Assembly (NCBI RefSeq): GCF_002236115.1
Contig: NZ_NIWT01000001.1
Location: forward strand, 186,001-250,000
Length of the DNA stretch: 64,000 nt
Reading direction: 5' to 3'
Source: Pseudomonas jessenii
GTDB lineage: Bacteria; Pseudomonadota; Gammaproteobacteria; Pseudomonadales; Pseudomonadaceae
A program made the position numbers and the translations under genes. Position 1 is the first letter of the stretch. Each line of letters starts with the position of its first letter. Positions 1 to 7,710 of the stretch are shown one piece after another. Below the pieces are notes generated by a model. That model did no database searches. It saw nothing but the letters and a program-made list of their open reading frames with translations, and was not told the origin of the DNA.

Positions 1-6
1 GGTTCG

Positions 7-97
7 TGGTGGAAGGCCAGGGATTCGAACCCTGGGTACGGTATTAGCGTACGCTGGTTTTCAAGACCAGTGCTTTAAACCACTCAGCCAACCTTCC
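7..97 (-). tRNA. tRNA-Ser (anticodon UGA)
   Basis: Read on the minus strand this folds into a full class II tRNA. The 7-bp acceptor stem GGAAGGT/GCCTTCC has a terminal T-G pair. The anticodon stem CTGGT/ACCAG encloses CTTGAAA, giving anticodon TGA. A long variable arm (GTACG/CGTAC) and a canonical T-arm CAGGG-TTCGAAT-CCCTG follow, and the CCA end is encoded. The discriminator base would be A, whereas E. coli serine tRNAs carry G73. It lies downstream of a decayed serine tRNA and probably shares its promoter. Confidence 0.93.
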
Positions 98-144
98 AAA
101 GGGGTGTTGCTAGGGGGAAAACAACGCTGCAAGTATGCAGTTGG

Positions 145-228
145 GGAGTACCTAAGATAAGAACTCATGGACCTGTTACAGTCGACGGTTTTCAAGACCG
201 TTGCCTTAAACCACTCGGCCACACCTCC
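145..228 (-). pseudogene. decayed tRNA-Ser-like copy
   Basis: The 5' part is a good serine tRNA: acceptor strand GGAGGTG, D-arm, anticodon stem ACGGT-CTTGAAA-ACCGT (anticodon TGA) and a variable arm. The 3' part fails. The T-loop reads TTCTTAT where TTCGAAT is expected, losing the near-invariant A58. The T-stem pairs badly, and the 3' acceptor strand GTACTCC cannot pair with GGAGGTG beyond four positions. It is therefore probably not a functional tRNA. The 3' limit is approximate. It sits directly behind a strong promoter on the same strand. Confidence 0.65.
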
Positions 229-246
229 GTTTGCGTTGCGGGCGCC

Positions 247-274
247 ATAATACCTGAATGAAACACACTGTCAA
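247..274 (-). promoter_or_regulatory. sigma-70 promoter for the tRNA-Ser locus
   Basis: On the minus strand a perfect -35 TTGACA (269-274) is followed after 16 bases by TATTAT (247-252), about 20 bp upstream of the first tRNA-like copy. It should drive the tRNA locus leftwards. Confidence 0.7.
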
Positions 275-351
275 ACTCTCTGCATAGCTTGTTACAGAGC
301 GTCTGTTATGATCTTTGCGACTGAACGTTTCAAACCAACAGGAGTGTCGCC

Positions 352-1023
352 ATGCGCGAACAGGATTACGCAGTTAATAACAGCGTGCAGGCTGAGCAGC
401 TAGAGGTTAGCCGCGTCCTGCGCAACACATACGGCTTGCTCGCCCTGACCCTGGCTTTCAGCGGTGTGACAGCCTACGTTGCCCAGCAGATGCATGTTGG
501 CTACCCGAACATTTTCGTGGTGCTGATCGGCTTCTACGGTCTTTTCTTCCTCACCAACAAACTCCGTGATTCGGCCTGGGGCCTGGTGTCGGCATTTGCC
601 CTGACCGGTTTCATGGGTTTCCTGCTTGGCCCGATCCTCAACCGTTACCTGGGTATGCAGGGCGGCGCTGAAGTGGTCAGCTCGGCTTTCGCGATGACGG
701 CGCTGGTGTTCGGCGGTTTGTCGGCATATGTGCTGATTACCCGCAAGGACATGAGCTTCCTCGGCGGTTTCATCACGGCAGGCTTCTTCGTGCTGCTGGG
801 TGCGACGCTGGCGAGCCTGTTCTTCCAGATCAGCGGCCTGCAACTGGCGATCAGCGCAGGTTTCGTGCTGTTCTCCTCGGTCTGCATTCTGTTCCAGACC
901 AGCGCCATCATTCATGGCGGCGAGCGTAACTACATCATGGCCACCATCAGCCTGTATGTATCGATCTACAACCTGTTCGTCAGCCTGTTGCAGCTGTTCG
1001 GCATCATGAGCCGCGATGACTGA
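352..1023 (+). CDS. yccA: YccA/Bax inhibitor-1 family membrane protein
   Basis: A 223-aa protein with a short hydrophilic N-terminus (about 25 residues) and then seven hydrophobic segments filling the rest, the architecture and length of the YccA/Bax-inhibitor family of inner-membrane proteins. In E. coli YccA binds and modulates the FtsH protease; that role here is inferred. The start ATG follows AGGAG at about 8 bases. A -10-like TATGAT lies at 307-312 without a convincing -35. The gene is monocistronic and ends at a strong terminator. A tRNA-Ser next to this gene is a familiar Pseudomonas arrangement. Confidence 0.92.
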   Translation: MREQDYAVNNSVQAEQLEVSRVLRNTYGLLALTLAFSGVTAYVAQQMHVGYPNIFVVLIGFYGLFFLTNKLRDSAWGLVSAFALTGFMGFLLGPILNRYLGMQGGAEVVSSAFAMTALVFGGLSAYVLITRKDMSFLGGFITAGFFVLLGATLASLFFQISGLQLAISAGFVLFSSVCILFQTSAIIHGGERNYIMATISLYVSIYNLFVSLLQLFGIMSRDD

Positions 1024-1038
1024 TCCTCGGCCTTGAAC

Positions 1039-1066
1039 TAAAAAACCCGCTCAGGCGGGTTTTTTA
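1039..1066 (+). terminator. rho-independent terminator after yccA
   Basis: AAACCCGC-TCAG-GCGGGTTT stem-loop followed by T residues. With the A-rich 5' side it may also stop the convergent lipoprotein gene. Confidence 0.9.
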
Positions 1067-1083
1067 TTGCCACAAATCCAGGC

Positions 1084-1413
1084 TTACTCTGTAATGACGA
1101 TGCTGCCGTCGGCTTGCTGGCGGTAGATGGTGTAGGGCAGCAGCAGTGTGTCCATCGCCCCGGACACGACCACGTCGAGCAGCACGATAGCGGGGGCGGG
1201 ACCATGTACCTGCGCATCCCGGCCGTCTTCGAGGGGCGCGTTCAGGTAGCAGAAGTCGTAGGTCACGCCGCTGTAGATTCGCGGTACCGCGCCGCAGTAA
1301 CTCTTTTGTTCCTTGAGACTTTTCGAGGCCACTTCGTCACTGCGCACAACCGTCTGAATCGTGCCGCAACCCGCCAGCATCGTAGCCACCAGTAGCATTG
1401 CCTGAGTTTTCAT
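1084..1413 (-). CDS. YceK/YidQ-type small lipoprotein
   Basis: A 109-aa protein with an N-terminal signal and lipobox (LAGC, lipidated Cys about residue 16), so a predicted lipoprotein. Later come paired cysteines (about residues 40 and 55) and a segment rich in V, L and A near residues 78-95, followed by LLPYTIYRQ. Length and layout match the YceK/YidQ (DUF1375) family of enterobacterial and Pseudomonas lipoproteins, whose function is unknown. It is convergent with yccA and appears to be a single-gene unit. Confidence 0.8.
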   Translation of the reverse strand: MKTQAMLLVATMLAGCGTIQTVVRSDEVASKSLKEQKSYCGAVPRIYSGVTYDFCYLNAPLEDGRDAQVHGPAPAIVLLDVVVSGAMDTLLLPYTIYRQQADGSIVITE

Positions 1414-1469
1414 GCCGTCAATCCTTCGCCGGAAACCATCAATCTACTTCAGTCTGAAACAAATATCAC

Positions 1470-1907
1470 TCACGCCATGGGCGGCAACCGGCGCTTGACC
1501 GGGGTTTTCTTGACGATCGCCGTATTGGTTTCAGCGTGGGTGTTGAGTCGGTCGAGCAGGGTGTCCAGTTGTTCCATCGAGCGCACATGCAGGCGCGCGA
1601 TGAAACAGTCGTCGCCGGTGACCTTGTCGCACTCGGTGAATTCGGGAATGGCCATGATTTGCCGCTCCACTTCCTGCAATTGCCCCGGCAACGGGCGAAT
1701 ACGCACGATGGCCTGGAGTTGATAGCCGAAGCTTTTCGGGTCGATTTCAACGGTGTAGCCCTTGAGTACGCCTCGCTCTTCCAGGCGGCGCAGACGCTCG
1801 GCAACACTGGGGGAAGACAGGCCGCTGATTTGCGCCAGGGCCTTGAGCGAGCGTCGCGAGTCCTCCATCAGCGCGGTGATCAGCAGCTGGTCGATGTCAT
1901 CGGTCAT
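1470..1907 (-). CDS. Lrp/AsnC family transcriptional regulator
   Basis: A 145-aa protein beginning MTDDIDQLL. An N-terminal winged helix (residues about 5-60, with RRSLKALAQISGLSSPSVAE) precedes an RAM/AsnC ligand-binding domain (about 68-140, with VTGDDCFIARLHV). The reading frame stays open far upstream, but this ATG has an AGAGGG ribosome site and gives the normal family length. It is divergent from the EamA exporter about 130 bp away, a common pairing in which an amino-acid-responsive Lrp protein controls an export gene. The effector cannot be read from the sequence. Confidence 0.93.
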   Translation of the reverse strand: MTDDIDQLLITALMEDSRRSLKALAQISGLSSPSVAERLRRLEERGVLKGYTVEIDPKSFGYQLQAIVRIRPLPGQLQEVERQIMAIPEFTECDKVTGDDCFIARLHVRSMEQLDTLLDRLNTHAETNTAIVKKTPVKRRLPPMA

Positions 1908-2040
1908 GGCGAAACCCTCTGTTAGGCATTTTTTCAAAAAGGCCTTGATAAAAAAGGCAGATCCCGAGTTTAGCCTGCTTTTTGCTCTGGAGTAGCCCCT
2001 GGGTGCATTGGCATACTTTGGCCACAAACACAGGAGTCTG

Positions 2041-2937
2041 ATGATGGACAAAACCCTACGCCGCGGTTCGTTCGAAATGACGGCCGCCATGCTGATCTCC
2101 GGCACCATCGGCTGGTTCGTGCTGGTGTCCGGGCAACCGGTGCTGGATGTGGTGTTCTGGCGCTGCCTGTTCGGTGCTGGCACCTTGCTGCTCATTTGCG
2201 CGGCTTTCGGCTTTCTGCGCCCCGGCATTCTGACCCGCACCACGTTCCTGCTCGCAGTGCTCAGCGGTGTGGCGATCGTCGGCAACTGGGTGCTGTTGTT
2301 CGCGTCCTATTCCCGGGCGTCAATTGCCATCGGCACCGCCGTCTATAACGTCCAGCCGTTCATGCTGGTCGGGCTGGCGGCGTTGTTCCTCAACGAAAAG
2401 ATCACCGCGCAGAAACTGACCTGGCTGGGCGTTTCGTTTCTCGGGATGTTGGCGATTGTTAGTGCCCATGGCAGCCAGGGCGAAAGCGGCAGCGATTACC
2501 TGATGGGCATTGCCTTGGCGTTGGGCGCGGCGTTTCTCTACGCAATTGCCGCGTTGATCATCAAGCGCCTGACTGGAACTCCACCGCATTTGATCGCGCT
2601 GATCCAGGTCAGCACAGGCGTGCTGTTGCTCGCGCCCTTCGCGAATCTTTCGGTGCTGCCGCAGGCGCCAAGCGCGTGGGCCAGCCTGGTGACGCTGGGT
2701 ATGGTGCACACCGGCGTGATGTATGTGTTGTTGTACGGCGCGATTCAAAAACTGCCGACGGCGTTGACGGGCGCGCTGTCCTTCATCTACCCGATCGCGG
2801 CGATTTTCGTCGACTGGTTTGCCTTCGGTCATCGCCTGGAGCCACTGCAATGGATTGGAGTCGCGGCGATTCTGTTGGCCGCTGCCGGCATGCAACAAGG
2901 CTGGTCGCTGAAGTTTCGGCGCACGGTGACGCCTTGA
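2041..2937 (+). CDS. EamA/DMT family exporter
   Basis: A 298-aa membrane protein with about ten hydrophobic segments in two EamA halves (roughly residues 10-140 and 155-290), the drug/metabolite transporter fold. ATG 2041 is chosen because CAGGAG lies just upstream; an in-frame start at 2008 has none. The typical end-of-half motif is visible near residues 100-125 (YNVQPFMLVGLAALFLNEK). Position opposite an Lrp-type regulator suggests export of an amino acid or related metabolite. The substrate is unknown. Confidence 0.92.
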   Translation: MMDKTLRRGSFEMTAAMLISGTIGWFVLVSGQPVLDVVFWRCLFGAGTLLLICAAFGFLRPGILTRTTFLLAVLSGVAIVGNWVLLFASYSRASIAIGTAVYNVQPFMLVGLAALFLNEKITAQKLTWLGVSFLGMLAIVSAHGSQGESGSDYLMGIALALGAAFLYAIAALIIKRLTGTPPHLIALIQVSTGVLLLAPFANLSVLPQAPSAWASLVTLGMVHTGVMYVLLYGAIQKLPTALTGALSFIYPIAAIFVDWFAFGHRLEPLQWIGVAAILLAAAGMQQGWSLKFRRTVTP

Positions 2938-2953
2938 GTGCCAACCAGGAGCG

Positions 2954-4006
2954 TCAGATGTTCCAGCGCGGTGCGCTCTTGGCCAAGCGCTGGCGCATCT
3001 CCCCGACGTTGGCGGCCAGTTGTTGGGTCAGCAAACGATACCCGTCCAGCGTGTTGTAGACCGGCGCATCAAGGCTGACAAGCGGCACATCCACGGGGCG
3101 ATTGAGCCGCTGGGCGGCGCCTGATTTCAACGCCCGGGCCATGCCGATCAATTGCACGCGAATCTGTCGATGCTCGGCTTTCAATGCCGTTTGCATCAGC
3201 GACATCGCCTCGAGGTCATTGGCATCCGGTCGGGTATTGCCGAGGATTTCCAGGGTGCGCTGAAGGGCATCGAGTTCGGTCATGGAAATCTTCACTTCCT
3301 TGGACACCGAGGGCATCAGTGAGCGAAGTTGCACCATCGCCGCGTTCAGGCGAGTCATGAGCTTGAGGTGTTCGTCGGCGGTGATGGCCTGGCCGTCAAT
3401 GATGCGCCCGTAGACTTTCGCGCAATCACGCAGCGCATCGGCCAGGTTGTAGCGCCAGGAGTAAACCGCGTACAGCGGCAGGGCAAAGGAAAACGCCAGG
3501 GCCAGGGCAATGCCGATCAGGATATCCACCCCGCGCCACAAGCCATCGGTGACCGGATTGTCGCCGTGCCCCGCGACGATGAACACGGTAATCGCCGACA
3601 GCAGCGCCGTGTAACCACCCTTGCCGATGGCGTGATACGAGAAAAACCCGCAGACCACCGACATCGCGAAATAGGTCAGCCAGGGCATCCCCAGCCAGGC
3701 CTGTTGTGCCACCAACACCAGGCCGACACCGGCGCCGATCAAGGTGCCAATGGCGCGCTCGGCGGCTTTCTTGCCGATGTTGCCGTGGTGCTGCAAGCCG
3801 CCTATCACCACCAGCATGGTTACCGACGCCCACTCACCGTGGGGCAGATGGATGCCGGTGGTCAGCAGGATCGTCGCCAGCAACCCGAGCGACACCCGCA
3901 CCGCATGGATCACCCGGGCATGGCGGTAGCGCCGGTACGGGTCCAGCAACGGACGCAGCAATCGGCGCAGCAGTGGTGGCAGTCGATGGGCCCTGGATGT
4001 ACTCAG
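2954..4006 (-). CDS. FUSC-family membrane protein, apparent CTG start
   Basis: About 350 aa: a block of hydrophobic helices (residues about 35-165), then a soluble, charged C-terminal half of about 180 residues, as in the FUSC/aromatic-acid-exporter group (YccS and AaeB relatives). A frequent domain landmark is GEWASVTMLVV, followed by GIGKKAAERAIGT-like text. A TTG at 3961 would give 335 aa but has no ribosome site. Fifteen codons upstream, CTG at 4004-4006 lies 5 bases after GAGGAGAG and begins L/M-STSRAHRLPP, a natural N-terminus. The ribosome site overlaps the stop of the upstream dehydrogenase, so the two genes are co-transcribed. Substrate unknown. Confidence 0.85.
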   Translation of the reverse strand: MSTSRAHRLPPLLRRLLRPLLDPYRRYRHARVIHAVRVSLGLLATILLTTGIHLPHGEWASVTMLVVIGGLQHHGNIGKKAAERAIGTLIGAGVGLVLVAQQAWLGMPWLTYFAMSVVCGFFSYHAIGKGGYTALLSAITVFIVAGHGDNPVTDGLWRGVDILIGIALALAFSFALPLYAVYSWRYNLADALRDCAKVYGRIIDGQAITADEHLKLMTRLNAAMVQLRSLMPSVSKEVKISMTELDALQRTLEILGNTRPDANDLEAMSLMQTALKAEHRQIRVQLIGMARALKSGAAQRLNRPVDVPLVSLDAPVYNTLDGYRLLTQQLAANVGEMRQRLAKSAPRWNI

Positions 4007-4017
4007 GCTGGCTCTCC

Positions 4018-5643
4018 TCAGAAGATGTAGTCGGTGGTCAGGAAGCTCGAACTGCGGCCGCTGATGATCTCGCTGATCAGGTCCTTGTTGGTCTCCTGGA
4101 ACTTGGTCGCCACCAGGGTGCGGATCGAAAACACCCGCAGTGCGTCATGGACCGACAAGGTGCCTTCGGCCGAGTTCTTGCGACCATTGAAGGGATAGGT
4201 GTCCGGGCCGCGCTGGCACTGGGCATTGAGGTTGATGCGCCCGACCTGATTGGCGAAGGTGTCCACCAACCGGCCAACCGCCACCGGGTTGGTGCCGAAG
4301 ATGCTCAATTGCTGGCCAAAGTCCGACTCCAGCACGTAGTCGATCACGGTATCCAGATGACGGTAGGGCACGATGGGGATGACGGGACCGAACTGTTCTT
4401 CCTGATAAACCCGCATCTGCGGCGTGACCGGGTACAGCACCGCCGGGTAGAAGAATGACGCACGAGCCTCGCCACCGTTGGGGTTGACTACCTTGGCGCC
4501 TTTGCTTTCGGCATCCGCCACCAGTGCATGCAGATAGTCGACCTTGCCCGATTCCGGCAGCGGTGTCAGGGCTACGCCACTTTCCCAGGGCATGCCGGGT
4601 TTGAGGTTGGCGAGCCTGGCATTGAATTTGTCGATGAAGGACTCGACCACGTCTTCGTGGACAAACAGGATCTTCAGGGCGGTGCAGCGCTGGCCATTGA
4701 ATGACAGCGAACCGGTCACCGCTTCACTGACCGCGTTGTCCAGATCCACTTCCGGCAGGACGATGCCCGGATTTTTCGCATCCAGGCCCAGCGCCGCACG
4801 CAAGCGGTGGGGTCTCGGATGGAGTTTTTTCAGGTCACTGGCGGCCTTGTTGGTGCCGATGAAGGCAAAGATGTCGATCTTGCCGCTGGCCATCAGTGCG
4901 CTGACCGTCTCGCGGCCGCTGCCATAGATGACGTTGATCACCCCGGTCGGAAAGCTGTCGCGGAAGGCCTCCAGCAGCGGGCGAATCAGCAGCACGCCGA
5001 GCTTGGCCGGCTTGAACACCACGGTGTTGCCCATGATCAGCGCCGGGATCAGCGTGGTGAAGGTTTCGTTCAACGGATAGTTGTAAGGCCCCATGCACAG
5101 GGCCACGCCCATCGGTACGCGACGGATCTGGCCGAGGGTGTCCTGTTCCAGTTCGAAACGGCTGGAGCGGCGATCGAGCTCCTTCAGAGCGTTGATGGTG
5201 TCGACGATGTAGTCGCAGGTGCGGTCGAACTCCTTTTCCGAGTCCTTGAGGTTCTTGCCGATTTCCCACATCAGCAACTTGACCACGGCGTCGCGCTGCT
5301 CGCGCATGCGCCCGAGGAAGGTTTCGACGTGCTGGATGCGTTCGGCCACGCGCATGGTCGGCCACAGGCCCTGGCCACGGTCGTAGGCACGGACCGCTGC
5401 GTCCAGAGCGGTCAAGGCGGTGTCGGCATCCAGCAGCGGCGTGCTGCCGAGGATCACCTGTTCATCGCCATTCGGGCCGGCCAGGTACACCGGGCTGCGG
5501 ACCAGGGCCAGCGGCCCGTTCCAGGTTCTGAGTTGGCCATCGACCAGGTACTCGCGCTGCTCGGTCTGGCCGTCAAGGCGGTACTTTTCCGGGATCTCGG
5601 CGGGGCTTGGGAACAGGTTCTGGAGATTATTGGCTGTGGTCAT
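4018..5643 (-). CDS. aldehyde dehydrogenase, NADP-dependent glyceraldehyde-3-phosphate dehydrogenase-like
   Basis: A 541-aa protein of the aldehyde dehydrogenase superfamily. The substrate pocket motif MGPYNYPLNE and the NAD(P)-binding VFKPAK are present. The catalytic cysteine lies in FNGQRCTALK (about residue 310). The C-terminal QRGPDTYPFNGRKNS resembles non-phosphorylating GAPDH (GapN), which oxidises glyceraldehyde-3-phosphate to 3-phosphoglycerate with NADP. The general-base glutamate of LELGGK-type motifs is not evident: the aligned text is LGLDAKNPG. Start ATG 5643 has AGAGGGG upstream. The gene is translationally adjacent to the FUSC protein. GapN function is likely but not certain. 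Confidence 0.85.
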   Translation of the reverse strand: MTTANNLQNLFPSPAEIPEKYRLDGQTEQREYLVDGQLRTWNGPLALVRSPVYLAGPNGDEQVILGSTPLLDADTALTALDAAVRAYDRGQGLWPTMRVAERIQHVETFLGRMREQRDAVVKLLMWEIGKNLKDSEKEFDRTCDYIVDTINALKELDRRSSRFELEQDTLGQIRRVPMGVALCMGPYNYPLNETFTTLIPALIMGNTVVFKPAKLGVLLIRPLLEAFRDSFPTGVINVIYGSGRETVSALMASGKIDIFAFIGTNKAASDLKKLHPRPHRLRAALGLDAKNPGIVLPEVDLDNAVSEAVTGSLSFNGQRCTALKILFVHEDVVESFIDKFNARLANLKPGMPWESGVALTPLPESGKVDYLHALVADAESKGAKVVNPNGGEARASFFYPAVLYPVTPQMRVYQEEQFGPVIPIVPYRHLDTVIDYVLESDFGQQLSIFGTNPVAVGRLVDTFANQVGRINLNAQCQRGPDTYPFNGRKNSAEGTLSVHDALRVFSIRTLVATKFQETNKDLISEIISGRSSSFLTTDYIF

Positions 5644-5906
5644 GTCGCTACCCCTCTGGATTGGCTGATGCACTGGTGAATCGTTTTAGCAGACCTCAGC
5701 AACGCTTGTCATGACTCATCTCAGGGTTTTGCCGAACAGCATGATGTCCGGGGATTTATCGGTGCCGAGCGTCATGGCCTCAGAAGCGCCCCTTGTTGGC
5801 CCCCAATGCCCTCAACCTGCCCGCGCAGGGTGCCTTAATGTTGACTCTCCTTGATCACAACAAAAAAGTGCACCCGGCTGGCCGGGCAGCCATTGAGAGG
5901 ACAGCC

Positions 5907-6293
5907 ATGCGGGCAAGCCGATTAACTGAAAAGCCTAGCCTTTGTTTGGCCTTGGTGGGCTGTGTCTTTGCGGCGTTGCTTGCAGGGTGCGGCAAAGAAC
6001 CGAACAACCCGTCGACCCGCAGCGAAGCAGGTGCCGCGAGGCCCGCCGACGCGGAACTCGCGCAGGTCTACGACAACAGCTGCAAGCTTTGCCATGCCAA
6101 TCCGGCGGCCGGGGCGCCGCTGACCGGCGATATCAAGGCCTGGCAACCACGGGTATTACAGGGCGCCGACACGCTGCTCGATCACGCGATCAACGGTTAC
6201 AACGGCATGCCGCCGATGGGGATGTGCATGCAGTGTTCGCAAGAACAGTTCCTGGCGCTGATTGCCTTTATGTCCGGCCAGCAAATCCAATAA
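5907..6293 (+). CDS. cytochrome c (c5-like) lipoprotein
   Basis: A 128-aa exported protein. A signal region ends in a lipobox (LLAGC, about residues 24-28), so it is probably membrane-anchored. A single haem motif CKLCH (about residues 58-62) follows, and the distal MPPMGMCMQC gives the sixth Met ligand and the Cys pair of cytochrome c5 types. ATG 5907 has GAGAGG upstream. It is the first gene of a three-gene unit with a sugar-lactone oxidase and a PLP-barrel protein, and is the plausible electron acceptor for the oxidase (inference). Confidence 0.88.
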   Translation: MRASRLTEKPSLCLALVGCVFAALLAGCGKEPNNPSTRSEAGAARPADAELAQVYDNSCKLCHANPAAGAPLTGDIKAWQPRVLQGADTLLDHAINGYNGMPPMGMCMQCSQEQFLALIAFMSGQQIQ

Positions 6294-6315
6294 CAAGAAC
6301 GGCAGGGTGCGATTC

Positions 6316-7710
6316 ATGACGATGGACCTGACACGGCGTCAGTTGTTGCAACGGGCGAGCGTCATTGGCGCCTTTACCGCGCTCGGCTCAACGTCGGCAC
6401 TGGCCGAGCTGCTGCGCGCGCCACGCCTGATTCCCTGGCGCAACTGGTCGGGTGGCCAGAGTTGCCTGCCGGCTGTGCGGTTGGCGCCCAAGAACCTGGA
6501 TGAGTTGACGCAAGTGGTGCGCCAGGCCCCCGGCAAGATTCGTCCGGTGGGCTCGGCGCATTCCTTCAGTGCGCTGGTGCCCACCGACGGCACCTTGCTG
6601 TCGCTGAGCTATTTCACGGGTTTGCTCGATCACGATCGGCAAACGCTGCAGGCCGAGTTCGCTGCTGGCACGCCGATGTCACGTATGGGCACGCCGCTCA
6701 AGGACATCGGCCAGGCCCTGCAAAACATGGCTGACATCGATTACCAGACCCTTGCCGGCGCGATCTCGACCTCGACCCACGGCACCGGCAAAGACTTTCA
6801 ATCGTATTCGGCGCATGTCTGCGGCTTGCAGTTGGTGGCCGCCAACGGCGACGTGCTGGACTGCGATGCCAGCCGCCATCCTGAAGTGTTCAGTGCCGCG
6901 AGGGTGTCCTTGGGCGCGTTGGGCGTGGCCACCAGGGTACGCCTGCAAAACCGCCCGGCGTATCGATTGCGGGAGCGCCAATGGATCGCTAAAACCGAAG
7001 AGCTGCTGGAAGACCTGGACAAGAACACCCGGGAAAACCAGCACTGGGAAATGCTCGTGGTGACCCATTCCGACTACGCCTTGTCGATCGCCTTGAACGA
7101 AACCGGCGACCCGGCGACACCACCGGTCCCGGCGGATGAGGAGGGCGGCAACGAGTTTGTCACGCTGATCGAGAAGATCGACAAATACGTCAGCGACTTC
7201 CCGGACCTGCGTCGCACGATGCTCAATAACTTGCGCCACCTGGCCAGTTTCGATGACCGGGTGGGTGACTCGTTCGACATCTATGCCAACGTGCGCACGG
7301 TACGTTTCAATGAAATGGAATACTCCGTGCCAGCCGAATACGGCCCAGCCTGTTTGCGCGAGATCCTCAAACTGATCCAGGACAAGGACCTGCGCACCTG
7401 GTTTCCGATCGAGTACCGTTACGTCAAGGCCGACGACATTCCCCTGAGCATGTTCGAAGGTCGCGACAGCTGTTCGATCTCGGTCCACCAGCATTACCAG
7501 ATGGATCATCACAACTTCTTCGCCGCCATCGAGCCGATTTTCTGGAAGTACAACGGCCGGCCGCACTGGGGCAAGTTGCACACGCTGAATGCGAAAAACC
7601 TGCAGCCGCTGTACCCGCGCTGGCAGGAATTCATCCAGGTGCGGCAGGCGCTCGACCCCAGCGGCAAATTTCTCAACGCGCACTTGTCATCCATTCTGGG
7701 GGTGAGCTGA
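6316..7710 (+). CDS. Tat-exported FAD-linked D-arabinono-1,4-lactone oxidase-like protein
   Basis: A 464-aa protein. The N-terminus TRRQLLQRASVIGAFTAL is a twin-arginine signal. An FAD-binding PCMH/type-4 domain follows (VRPVGSAHSFS-like text at about residues 75-85, GAISTSTHGTG at about 152-162). The C-terminal ALO domain ends with the conserved HWGK (about residue 417). The family oxidises aldonolactones or polyols at FAD. Start ATG 6316 is placed 8 bases after GGCAGGG, inside the ORF that opens at 6262. The stop overlaps the start of the next gene (TGATG), showing tight coupling. The substrate is not visible. Confidence 0.88.
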   Translation: MTMDLTRRQLLQRASVIGAFTALGSTSALAELLRAPRLIPWRNWSGGQSCLPAVRLAPKNLDELTQVVRQAPGKIRPVGSAHSFSALVPTDGTLLSLSYFTGLLDHDRQTLQAEFAAGTPMSRMGTPLKDIGQALQNMADIDYQTLAGAISTSTHGTGKDFQSYSAHVCGLQLVAANGDVLDCDASRHPEVFSAARVSLGALGVATRVRLQNRPAYRLRERQWIAKTEELLEDLDKNTRENQHWEMLVVTHSDYALSIALNETGDPATPPVPADEEGGNEFVTLIEKIDKYVSDFPDLRRTMLNNLRHLASFDDRVGDSFDIYANVRTVRFNEMEYSVPAEYGPACLREILKLIQDKDLRTWFPIEYRYVKADDIPLSMFEGRDSCSISVHQHYQMDHHNFFAAIEPIFWKYNGRPHWGKLHTLNAKNLQPLYPRWQEFIQVRQALDPSGKFLNAHLSSILGVS

